24,544 nt of DNA, from NCBI RefSeq assembly GCF_000711695.1, contig NW_013546854.1:1-24544 (forward strand), given 5' to 3'. The notes under the pieces were generated by a model. That model was not told where the DNA came from. It searched no databases and worked only from the letters and a program-made list of their open reading frames with translations. A program made the translations under genes and the position numbers. Below are positions 10,109 through 20,395 of this stretch, in pieces. This stretch comes from Tilletiaria anomala UBC 951. Lineage: Eukaryota; Basidiomycota; Exobasidiomycetes; Georgefischeriales; Tilletiariaceae. How positions within the stretch are numbered: position 1 is the stretch's first letter; every line of letters starts with the position of its first letter.

Positions 10109-11438
10109 CTACGGGTCGATGATCTTCTCGCGGAGCCATCCTCGCAGGCCCTCTGCAACCTTTTGCCGCTGATAATCCAGTATGATGGGCGCCAGCTGGC
10201 GCCATCCAAACTCAGGCCAGTAGCAATCGGCAAAGTGCAGTTGTGTGTTTTCGTTTGCTTGCCACAGCATGAAGTCACTCAGCCGGTTGACACCGCTCGT
10301 GCGCACGAGCACGTCCAGCGGCGGAGAGTCGGCAAGCATCATGTGCGCTTCGAGATCGTCTTGCGAGATATCTCGTGATGGTGGCGGACGTGATCGTGAT
10401 TTTGAGCATAGGCCCGGAGAGCGGGAAGATGTGTCGTTCTCTCGATGCAATGACGCTTCGACGCTGGCCCTTATCGAGAGCGCCATCTCATCGCGTGAGG
10501 CGTACGGCATGCAAACGTTCAGCGTCGCTCTGCCGATTGCAGGGCGCGACACGTCGTTCAGCGGTCAAGTAACGAAAATTAAGACAAGCCGGGACGCAAT
10601 TTGATCTCACCGGGAATGATTTTTGGTCATATTTTCGACCTTTTCCATAGCCACGCGCACGTCATTCGGAAGTAAATGCCTCCGACCGATGACTCGAACG
10701 CGTACCGAATGTCGTGCGATCACCTCCCTGCCGGAGGTTCTTTCTGTCAACGAGGGGGATCATACTAAAACATGGCGTGCAGCTCGTCGAAGCCCCACCT
10801 GTGACAACTCACCCATGTCCAGCCAACTCCAACAACCGAGTTTTTGCCAACTGCATTAATGCATTGACCTCCTGCGTGTCCCTCTTGAAGTTGTCGATCG
10901 CAAATGCATACACTGTGACGCACTTGACAGCGCCGAGCTGCAAGCACGCATCTAGCGTCTTCTTGAGCGCTTCGAACCCGCTCATATGTCCCTGCTGGAT
11001 TGTCAGTGAGGATGAGCGTGCAAAGCGTCGGTTGCCGTCCATGATGAAGGCGATGTGCGCGGGGATTGGGCCTAGGGAGAGGATGTGCGGCCATAAGGAG
11101 GCGGGATCGAGCGAAGTTGGTATTCCCAAGAGTTTAATGGGAAGCAGCATCAGATCGAGTACCGCTCGTGGAGGTAGACCACGCGATGCGGCAGACTTGA
11201 CCGCGGCCCTCGTCAGATCTGCGACCGTAGGAGCGCGCTCCGCGCGTGCCGAAGTCGATGAGGGGGGATCGGGGGCTGCATCGCTCGTGTTCGATCCGTT
11301 CGCGCCGCTTGTATCTGAATTTTCGACCTCTATCTCGGTTGCGACTTCAGACAGTTGATGAGACGTCTTCGCCCTTGATTTCAAGTGGAATTCATCCGCC
11401 AGCTGGCAATCTTCTAGCGCAGCGTGCAAATGTGCCAT
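10109..11438 (-). CDS. rer2: Dehydrodolichyl diphosphate synthase (cis-prenyltransferase, RER2 type)
   Basis: Catalyses chain elongation of farnesyl diphosphate with isopentenyl diphosphate to make dehydrodolichyl diphosphate, the precursor of dolichol for protein glycosylation, at the ER. Exons: 11438-10813, 10727-10611, 10529-10109; introns of 85 and 81 nt, both phase 2 with GTGAG donors and CGGCAG acceptors; 387 residues. The catalytic P-loop-like motif HIAFIMDGNRRFA puts the key Asp at residue 134. Further family motifs follow: QGHMSGFEALKKTLD, VTVYAFAIDNFKR, RVRVIGRRHLLPNDV, ATLNVCMPYASRDEM and, near the end, RTSGVNRLSDFMLWQ with WPEF. RTSGV (not RTSGE) matches what I recall of yeast Rer2. 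The first 120 residues are a hydrophilic Ser/Glu/Ala-rich extension longer than usual. About 45 extra polar residues lie between the CMPYASRDEM and RTSG motifs. Partner Nus1 is not in the window. Confidence 0.93.
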
Positions 11439-12189
11439 TTTCGTACAGAGGGCATCGAAGCGGTGCAGACAGCAGCCGCTCGCAGGTCAAGCGCTTTGAT
11501 CCCACAAGGCGTCTTGCTCAGTCATGGTACCAGCAGCCGGCTGGCACATGCATCCTGTGGCACATCCATGACAGGGTTGGTGATGATATTGACGGTTGCA
11601 TCCTGCTCGACATGAACGAGCGATACATGCATTATCGTGAGAACGTGTCAAGCCAACTTCGTCTCGCTTCACCACTGTGTCTTCCACAGCCAGTGTCCAA
11701 ACCACTAGAGTTCTTCCATTTTGGACCATCGGGCCGCGGTTGGTAAATTCTAGGGTTCTCAACATAATCAGTTTACCTATTCGTGTCGCTCGCCTTCGCC
11801 AGCACGCTGATGATAAGATGCCTGCGCATCGGGTTTGCCCGCGCGTTCCTGGCCACCAGAAAATCGATTTAATGACATGATTAAAGAGTTACGCCGTATT
11901 GCGCCTAGTGGGGAAAGAAGATACCGCCAACAACGGATACCAGGGTCCAGTGGGTTGTGATTATACCCATGACATGCCGTATACATTCCATTCGAGTACA
12001 GTCTCGCTAGTTGCTGAGGAAAGAGATCACAAGGCTTCGAGGTGCCCGCCTCTTGCAGACAGCCACCTTCGTTGTAGGCTCGGAGCTGAATCCAGTGAGG
12101 TCCATGCATGGGCTGGTGACCGGGGGGTCGGGACAGATGCCGCTGGAAGGCGACGTACGGCACCGGCAAGGCTCAACGCAACTTCAGTC
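11439..12189. other. Intergenic: upstream of RER2-type gene and MFS relic
   Basis: Divergent upstream region between the leftward RER2-type gene and the rightward MFS pseudogene. Open frames exist on both strands but none shows family motifs or coding-like codon choice. I see nothing specific in it. Confidence 0.5.
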
Positions 12190-14237
12190 CCCAGCCGAGC
12201 CGGATGACGGTGGCGCCAACGATGGGAATGTCCGTGGCAGCGTTTAAAATGGGCTCGACGGTGCTGCATTTTCGTCGGAAGCGGACGAGCAAGGTTAGCA
12301 GCTGGAAGATGAGCTGTGGACGGCACTCCGAAGCAAACGGCTCTAGCGTCCGCCATGGAAGCTGGACCTACACATGGTCGACATTGCACTCTTTGTCTAG
12401 TTTCTGACCTTCCTGTATCTCTCCAATATTGCACATGCTCGTCTCAATGGGCTGGAAAAGAGGTTCGGGGGTTCGAAAGACGGGCATGATTACAGTGAGC
12501 CCGGACGATCGTCGAGCCCGAGGCCATCGCTTGTTTGCATTGCTCTTCCTGTTCCCATCGTAAAATGAAATGGCTGTCTTGGCGGCTATTATTTATCCAC
12601 CATACATGTAAGTCTCCAAATACTTTGAACCTTTGTTGTTTTAGCCTCACCATACCATCTCATCTTGGGGTTGCAACCTAGCTTCTTCGAGTTTCCGAGC
12701 AACCTGCTCATCAAAATAGTCTCACCTGCATGATGGATTCACTTTCTGCTCATAGCATGGGGTATTTTCTCGACCCTCCAAAGCTTCTGCACGACCAGAA
12801 CAGGCATCTACATTTCATGCGCATTTCTTGGTCTGGCTAAGGCGCGTATTCTTCCCGATATTGCGCTCTGGCTCACCCGTTTCTTCAAGCTGAACAAGGC
12901 CATGGCCCGTCAAGCGATCTATTTTTCCAGCGCTAGCATCAGTGGCGCTTTCTCTGGTCTGCTGAGCGTTGCCGTAGGAAAGATGAACGGAATCGGTGCG
13001 AAGCCCGGACGTGCCTGGATCTTTCATCTTGCGTCGCGGTCTCCCTTTCCCCCACTTGGGGGTTTGATGGCGAGGCCCACCACCGAAATGACTCGCTTCT
13101 TCATTGCAGATCGAACTTATTCTCACCACGCTCGTCGGCTTCATTTTCTTATTCATTTATCACCTGAGACTCAACATCTTCTCAGCCTCTCAAAAGCGGA
13201 GCAGAGCTTGGCCTGCGAGCGAATGCTGTCGGCCCCTCTGAAAGGCAACTACCTTGAGGACGCTGCATTCGTGGAGAAATTACAACGCAGTTCCTGTTTC
13301 AGAGCTGTTGCAAACCCCAAGAATATTGTATACATACTACTTGGCTTCACCGGGGCAGTCCCACTCTACAGCCTGGCTTTTTTCTTCCCACCAGTATCAA
13401 GGTGCGCTAGCTGTCACTGCCATTGATCGACGGCATATCTGACTCTCCCCGTCCGTTGAAACCTTGCCCAGGCCATCAGCTCGTCGTATTCGCGCGCCCA
13501 GGCGCACCTGCTGTACGCTATAGCCTTTGTTCTGACGCTCTTCCTAGCATTCCTGTCGGACCGTTATAATAGACGATGTCCAGTCACCATCTTCTCCGCA
13601 CTCACAGTCATCGGTCTTGCTGTGGTGCATACGATTCCTTTGTCAAAGCTGATAGTGCGCTACGGCGCAATGACCCTTGTCGCAGCCCGTGCGTACTTTG
13701 TACCTCTAGCAATGCTGTCTTGGTGCTCAGTCAATACTGGGTCACATCACAAGAAGGGGACGCCGATCGCGATGTATATCATCGTTGGTGAGTAGAGCTG
13801 CCCGTCAGATAGTGGAAAGCAAGAGAGGCCTGACACGTACGCTCATTCAAACTTGATCTCCTTGCGCCACCCAATGAAACGCATAACCAATTCTGGCGGC
13901 CTGCTCGCTTCATACCTCTTTTCAACAACCGAAGCACCTGCCTACAGCTGACGTTTCCTCATCAACCTCTTTTTTGATTGCCGTCGAGATCCTCATGCTG
14001 GCGATTCTTACATTGGTGCTCTCGTGCGACCACCCGCGAAAGCCTGCAGGCACGATTGACCCCCCGGCGCGGACAATGCGCGAGAAAGTACGGGTCGCAC
14101 CGCATCCCAGTTACTCTTGGCGACAGACACCGCAAGTTCATGATGCAACTGTGACGCATGCGATAGATTTGGGCTTCAAGTTGCTCAGGGGCAAGGGAAG
14201 TGCATGTATGTTCATTTTTCAAACCCGAGAGGTTTAG
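12190..14237 (+). pseudogene. Decayed MFS transporter, allantoate permease (ACS) family
   Basis: A rightward twelve-span anion:cation symporter relic (Dal5/allantoate-permease type, normally importing small organic anions at the plasma membrane). Recognisable parts in order: KLDLHMVDIALFV and SNIAHARLNGLEK (span 1 and the LDRSNIGNA region, here altered), AAIIYPPYI-FFEFPSNLLIK across a clean intron 12608-12681, FLLIAWGIFSTLQSF, FSSASISGAFSGLLSVAVGK, GRAWIF, IELILTTLVGFIFLF, PETQHLLSLSKAEQ, an intron 13394-13471, YSRAQAHLLYAIAFVLTLFL, FLSDRYNRR, and NSGGLLASYLFSTTEAPAY. Lesions: in-frame stops at 12344, 12398 and 12731 (also 12245, 12296 and 12561 if those parts were exonic), loss of a donor after 13024, a one-base loss near 13140-13162, an AG-to-AA acceptor near 13886, and a one-base gain near 13946. 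The start is ill-defined; the C-terminal tail runs to a stop at 14237. Mixed lesions argue for real decay, not assembly error. Confidence 0.85.
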
Positions 14238-14354
14238 GGTTCAATGCAATTAGCAATGTATTCATGTATGTGTACAATGCTCTCAACGAGTCAAGTACAA
14301 TGTGGTGCGAACAATCGGAAATAGGACAAAGGAGATCAATGGGCGCCGCTGGAA

Positions 14355-17300
14355 TCACGCTCTTGGTCGTGCAGGAGCGCTTGTTGAACGACTTGCGTTC
14401 TCCTCGCGGCTTGAGGCTCGTCCCCGCTCGCCACCACCGGACAGATCCTGCCGTACTAACTTGGACGCGTTACGAGACAGCTTTCTAACTTCGCCGTCTT
14501 TGAGTTTGGCGCTCAGAGCACACGAAAGGACGTTATCTGGAGAGGACAAGTGTTGCGGTGGATGGAGCAAGACTCTGAGTGCCTCGCCGTGGTCTGGGAT
14601 GGCACTCGAGTCCATGAGGACATCTCGGCAGATGCGAATCAGCGCAAGCCCGACGCGAAGAAGCCAAACAGGACCTGGAGAGCCAAATACGGACGTCAGG
14701 CTGGCTGATGAGAAATGACAAGCGGAGCAAGCCAAGCTCACCTTCAAAGAAGAACACGTCCCATACCCGCAACAGAGTCTGCCAGGGTAGAACGCGTACA
14801 AAGAGCGGAAGGAACCAATTGGGGGCAAAATGCGAAGCGTCGATGCCGAGGTCGGAGAGGCGAGACTGCAGTTGGGGATCCATGTGCTGCAGTAGTCGTG
14901 CAAAGACGACGCCGTCGACGTGCAACTGCTTCAGATTACCACTGAAGTACCCTTCCATGTGCGGTTCGCGCAGGAGTGCGCAGAGCATCCAGAACGCATC
15001 CTCTGGCGGCATCTGCAGCATGAAAATACCCGCGATCAAACCCATGCCTTGCGTGTAGCCGATGAACGGGTCTGAGAGAAAGCCATGACAAAAGTCAGTC
15101 GTCACAAACTTCTGGGTCAGGCTCGTTTCTCGAAGATGATTCTGTACTCACTAAAATGCACATAGGCTTTCAAGATGGCTTCGAGGTCCGCCCGCCCTGT
15201 GCTGTTTTCGCCAATGAACAGCTGATGATCCGGGAACGATCGACCAACGTCTTTCTCGATGGCGTCGTACGCTTCCTCCTTGCCCTTTCTCCCTTTGGCT
15301 GCCTGACTCTGTTTGCAAAGCATTTCAAACAAGCCTGGCCGCCGCCTGACGGAGCTATTGGCGAGGAAGAGCCAGACGCGCCCACGCATCGATGCGGGAA
15401 TCCCATCGCGTACCATCTTCTTCACCTTCCGGCTCTTGCGTGCAGCAGCTAAATCATTCTCCTGCAGCACCTGCATCCACTTGTCCTTCGCCTCGCTATC
15501 TTCGCGCGGCGCAGGGAAGTCGGGCGAAGTGCCGGCGATGAAACCAAGTGAATCAAACTTCAATGGCATGCCTGGAAAAACAAGAGAAAATGGAGAGATT
15601 GCAGTCAGCATGGCGCGCGATCGAGGAGATACCGCAAGCAGGCGAGATAATCGAGCTCACCATTCTGACCCAGCATTGGGCCCGTTGGCGTTTCTGGTCC
15701 CAGTGCGGAGCCAGGTGGAGGACCCGGCGAAGGTATTCGCTGTCTGAAATGCGCGCTGTTCGGTGTGCCGGGCGCTAGGCCGGGGCTGGAGAAACCGCCG
15801 GAGGCGCTATGTGCGCCGGGGCTCGTGGCCAGCAGGCTCGGGCTGGGGCTGCGCGAGATGCTGTTGGGTGTGATACTGAGGTTGGAGCTGCTGCCGGCCG
15901 CATTGCTCGCGGTGCCGGACGGGAACGGGTTCGAAGGGTTTTTCTTCAGCTGGAAGCTGCCGCGCTCACGTATCGATGTGCGGTCCGAGCTGGAGCGCGT
16001 CGGCGGAAAGCCAGGTGAAGACGCGCCGCCGATGGAGCGGCTTGTATCGGACGAGACGCGGCCGTGCGGCTCGCCAGGTTGCACGCTGCTGCGGCCGCCG
16101 TTGCTACCGGGCGCAAGGCTGCCGTACGGAGAGCGCATCGAGTTGTTGTACCCGCCTGACATGCCTGGCCCGGAGGGTCCGGTTCCGGGACTGGTGGAGA
16201 GCGGCGCGAGCCCACCAGGCCCGCCAGGTCCGCTGCCCAAACCTGAGGACACAAGCGGGCGGAAGCTCGACTGCGTTGGCGACGGTATGTCCTGCGCCCG
16301 GTTCGTCGTCGAAGACGGTGGCAGACCAAGGCCGCCTGGACCATTGCCGGCCTGCGCAGAAGGCCTGCGCCGCGGATCGAAGCCGAAGACCGGGCCTTGT
16401 TGCAAGGAGGCCTGCTGCTGCTGTTGAGACGGCTGTAGAGATGCCTGTGGCTGCGGGGGTAATTGCATCCCGTCGAGCGGAGGCGGAGCATTGGGGCGCT
16501 TAGCGCCTGCCTGCCACAGTGCGAGCCCCGCGCTGGTCGCCGATGACGGCGCGCCGCTGCCGCCTTTCACACTCCCTGCTCCTGCGCCTGCATCAGACGC
16601 AAACAGAAGCGGCCGCGGCGTGATCGGATCCGCGGAGGACGTCGCTGCTGCAGCTGCCGCCGCCGCGGCATTGGCGTCGCGCGTGTTGAGCGTCAAGTGA
16701 TTCACGGCGCTGGCCAGGCCTGCGCCCGAGGCTGTGGCGGAGTTCGAGCCCGAGAGGGAGCCGGATGCACGCTGCTGTGCGTGGCCCTGCTGCTGGCGCG
16801 AGAGTTGCCGTGCAGCCTGTGTGCGCGCCATCGCTGCGGGGACGATGCCACCGCCAGCGGCAGCGGCATCGTCGAGGGAAAAGTTGGGGAAGGCGACCGA
16901 GTCGCGGCCGTAAACGTCGTATATGGAGAAGGTGTAGTCGCGCCTGCGCTGAAAGGCGGCGCTATCGTCGGCATCCTCAGAGTCGGTCGTCGCGTTAGAG
17001 CGCGATGAGCTGCCCGAGAGCGACTTGCTGGTGTGGCCGTGTGCGCGCGGGCGGCCCGCGCCGCCCGGCCCTCCGTAGCCGTTGCTGGACGGGTACTGGC
17101 TCGAGGAGTACAGGCCATTCGCGCCGCCGCCGTCGTTGGAGCGCCGATGGATGGGCGACTCGTTCGAGGAGATCGGCGAGGGCGGCAAGATGGCGGTATT
17201 GAGATGTGCCATGCTCGTGAGACCCGCCTGGCCATCGACACCACCCCCACCGCCTGGGTATCGCTGCTGGTGCTGGTTGTGATTGCGCTGCGTTTGCTGA

Positions 17301-18361
17301 TTGCTGCCGACGCTAGCAGCGTGCGACGCCGTTATGGCCGACTCGGAGAGCGACTGCGATGGTGTGTCCTCGGTGCTACTTGCAATGCTACGCCGGGCCC
17401 ACGGCAGCGCTGACTCCGACTCTTCCGATTGGTCCCCGTCCTCATCGTCGCCGCCGAGATGCGAGGCGCTGCCGGTGCGCCGGTGCGTCTCGTCCGAGAG
17501 CGGCGGCGTGGTGATGCCGAGCCCGGCGCGGTTGATGCAGTTGCTGTTGACGATGGTGTGGAAGCATTATGTCAGCCAACGTGCGCTTGGCTGTATGCGC
17601 TCTGGAGTGGAGCAAGTACACGCACCTCGTCAACCCCTGTGAGTAGGACGCCTTGGTCGGCGTCGTGGCCATCATACCCCGATACCCATTGAGCGCGGCG
17701 CTCGCAGCGGATACGGGATCAGTGCGGTGGTGTTGCCCTGGAGCCGCTGCCACAGATCCATGGCCGTTGCTACCGTTTTGGCGGTATTGGTGTCCGCTGC
17801 TGGAGCTACCGCCCTCTTCGCCGTCCGAGTTGACGGCGGTGATGGGCATACCGGGCGGGACCTGGGACACGTGCATGTTGAAAAGGTCCGACTTCGACAT
17901 AGGCCGTGTAGACGCGTCGCGCACGCTCCCCACGCCGCTTCGCCGCATCAGCACTGGCTTCTTGAGCTTGCCGTGGAACTGGACGTGCGCGCCCTTGAAG
18001 CGCCCGACGACGCCTTCGCAGTAGCCCTAAGAAGATGATGGGTCAGCCAGCCATCCTCTCCTTTGTCGACCCGCCTGTATGTATGCGCCTTGCGTAGGAT
18101 GAGGCTACCGCAGAGCTATGCTCAAGAGCAACGCAGACAGACACTCACCAAGAACCATGAATCTGCATCCGGCATGCCGGACCGTCTCTTGACGCCGCTC
18201 TCATCCTCGTCGAGCCTGCGGAGTACGATGATCTCTTCGCCGGTCATGAACATCAAGTCATCCTGGTCAGTTGCAGGATTGTCGATGAGGGCAGTGCATT
18301 TGCCGATGCCGCCCTTTTGGAGCGCAAAGCGCGTCCACGCATTGAGGGTGTGTGCATCCAT
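14355..18361 (-). CDS. SH3 + TBC domain Rab GTPase-activating protein
   Basis: Predicted to speed GTP hydrolysis by a Rab GTPase in membrane traffic, recruited through an N-terminal SH3 domain. Exons: 18361-18149, 18026-17626, 17543-15661, 15571-15152, 15071-14742, 14674-14355; introns of 122, 82, 89, 80 and 67 nt, all in frame; 1188 residues. SH3 (about 20-105): KCTALIDNPATDQDDLMFM, then DADSWFL joined across intron 1 to GYCEGVVGRFKGAHVQF. Residues 110-830 are low complexity (Ser/Gly/Pro/Ala, poly-Ala and poly-Gln runs). TBC (about 885-1120): DGIPASMRGRVW, arginine finger IEKDVGR, glutamine finger IGYTQGMGL, then WFLPLFVRVLPWQTLLRVWD and FFFEGPVWLLRVGLALIRI; both catalytic fingers are present. 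The TBC part resembles the TBC1D10/EPI64 group. The ATG at 18361 (AGGATGG) directly precedes the SH3 region. It is convergent with the MFS relic. Family firm; Rab target unknown. Confidence 0.9.
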
Positions 18362-20105
18362 CCTTCTGTCTCTCACTTGACCTGTTCTGCCGACACTTCT
18401 TCCTGTGCGCCAAGCACCCGTCCGTCCGACCGCCTGGATGCCTCTCAAAACGCTCGTGATGAGCTTGCAGCCACCAGGGAAGCGGCAGCAGACCTAGCGA
18501 CGCTGGCTTTCTCTATGCCTGATGTCACAGAAGAATAGATCGACTACTGCCTGCCTACCTACCTACCTGCCGCGTGCAGGCAGCTCTGTTTGAACCAGCG
18601 GCGATGCGCCGATCGGCGACGACGGGTAGAGGAGTAGGTCGAGCTAAGCTGAGGCGATGCGCATAACATACCATCCGTCTCTACGACGGCGAAAAGAAAC
18701 GATCGATGTAACGCGGGAGCGCGCTCACGTCTCGCCGGCCAAGCAAGTCGGCAGCACGCTGGATGGATGCTGTCGTGTGCTACACACTTCTGTCCACAGC
18801 TGTGGTTGCTCGTGGAGTGAAGTGCTGTGCTGTGGTAAGATCGATGCTGGCTGGAAGATGGATCGCTTGCTACATCGACAACGCTCTTTCCAACATTGCT
18901 CAGAACGGGATTGAATGAGGCATAGCAATAGTAGTAGCTAGGAGTAGTGGTGGTTGGAGTAGCCCACTGCCAAAACAGTGCCCTCCATCCCCGCCAAAAA
19001 ATCAAGTAGAGAGTCGCCTGGTGCCTGCTGCCTGAAAAAGAGGAGCATAGCTCAGCTCACCTCCCACTGGAAAGGCACTCTGCCCGTTCGCCAGCGACGC
19101 GGCCACCCGAAGCCCACGTCTCAACCCCTCTGTGTCACATGATGGGGCACTGCAGCAGAGAGCATACCTACAAACAATGCATACAAACATATGCGCGCTC
19201 GCTGCCCCGTTCGTGCGTTGGCGTTAGGGGAGATGAACTTGCGTGTGAGCCGCCCGCCAGGCGCCAAGAGATGTGACACCACATTTTTGTCGCAGACCAA
19301 GTGGAGGAGGGGGTTTCTGTTCCGGCGGCAGTAGGCCAGTAAAGGTACAGTACTGTATCGGCACGAGCACCAGCAAAGGGAAGATGTAGGAGAGCATTTT
19401 TGAGTGCATACAACGGACAGACAAAGCGGCCCTGTTTCACAATCTTGCTTCGTTACATCCAAGGCAAAGGGCCTCACGATCAAAGGCTCTATCTACACTG
19501 CGGTGACTTCATCTCCGCAGCATTTACGCACAGGTTACACGCGAGCAGGTAGGCAAACCAAAAAGAAGAAACGGCGATCACAAATGTGCACCACAGCAAG
19601 CGGCCAAGACGAGCGCGGAACGGTTGCGCTGCCGGCCGGCTTGTACTAATCGCTCCACTTCAGTCAGACGCAGCAGCGGGAGGAGCGCGCTGAACCGGTG
19701 GGTCCTTGGAGTACCCTTCTTTAAGGTTTCAAATTTTGGGGCACAGAAGTCCATTGCCCAAGTGTACGAGCCCAGGACTCCAACAGGTTTGAGCGTATAT
19801 GTACTCGTTAACATCAACAAGTAAAAAAGAACCATAGTTTTAATGCAAGGAATATAGGCAGTTAGACACCTGTCGACACCTGGTGGCTCGGTGTCTGAAC
19901 AGAGTGGGTCGGCGCGCCGTGAGCCTGTAAGTTTGTGTGGCATATGACACCGCTTCCCCTCTCGTCCCTTTCAGTCACTCAAATCTCGCTGTGGATCGAT
20001 CGGCACTCCAGTGTCGTCCCTTTCTCCTTTGCAACATCCATGCCCACTCGATTGCATTAGATCCGGCGCGGGCTGCACCAGCTTGGACAAATATATTCTG
20101 TTCAG
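18362..20105. other. Intergenic: SH3-TBC upstream region and unassigned sequence
   Basis: This begins with the leader and promoter of the leftward SH3-TBC gene. No frame longer than about 150 codons occurs and none shows a family motif. A good intron-like segment (GTAAGT at 19929 to a pyrimidine-rich CCCTTTCAG ending at 19974) precedes the coding-like island at 20106-20395, so an exon of a rightward transcript may lie before 19929, but I cannot identify it. Confidence 0.4.
18548..18571. repeat. Short tetranucleotide repeat (TGCC/TACC)
   Basis: Six 4-bp units: two TGCC, three TACC and one TGCC. It lies about 190 bp upstream of the SH3-TBC start. A short, imperfect microsatellite with no evident function. 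Confidence 0.7.
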
Positions 20106-20395
20106 ATGGAGAGACAAACGAACTGGCCGTGTTGCCTCTCGATACGCTACCCCTTGAGGCAAAGCAAGGCTTGCCAACTCTTCAGGGAGCGCGAAGAGAA
20201 GGCCCGCGATGGCGCGACGGACGCGGCGACAAGTGTGATCAAATCATTAACTGGTTGTCGACATTCCCTCTCACTATATAAGAAGCGTTGATGGAGTTTA
20301 GGCTACAGGTGGAAGATGTTAGTGTCGAGCTAAGGGCGGCCCAGCTCGAGCTGAACGGCGCAGAAGGAGCCGAAGGGCTCATCAATCGCTTTTGA
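20106..20395 (+). other. Coding-like island, possible last exons of an unknown gene or relic
   Basis: Not recognised. Two pieces join in frame across a possible 50-nt intron (20233-20282, donor GTGTGA, acceptor ATAAG, CATTAAC branch-like site). The left piece has LFREREEKARDGATDAAT, and the right piece has LMEFRLQVEDVSVELRAAQL and ends GLINRF with a TGA at 20393-20395. Together they would form an amphipathic, probably coiled-coil C-terminus. Another frame just upstream (NELAVLPLDTLPLEAKQGLP, about 20114-20175) is also protein-like, so a frame change may be present. A real short gene, an exon of a larger rightward gene starting before 19929, or a decayed gene all remain possible. Confidence 0.3.

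Noticed and set aside
12027-12434. Minus-strand protein-like frame opposite the MFS relic (for example LIFQLLTLLVRF)
   Set aside because: At first it looked like a membrane protein C-terminus, but the plus strand here carries the recognisable KLDLHMVDIALFV and SNIAHARLNGLEK of the transporter, which explains the hydrophobic complement.
15765-16427. 220-codon plus-strand open frame
   Set aside because: It lies antisense to the low-complexity exon of the SH3-TBC gene; GC-rich Gly/Pro/Ser-coding sequence opens the opposite frames. No motif.
18559-19005. 148-codon minus-strand open frame upstream of SH3-TBC
   Set aside because: Composition (Ser/His/Arg/Cys-rich) is that of random translation; no motif and no splice context linking it to the SH3 exon.
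20275-20282. TATATAAG as a TATA box
   Set aside because: It lies only about 10 nt before the ATG at 20291 and fits better as the end of a short intron; no promoter role can be supported.
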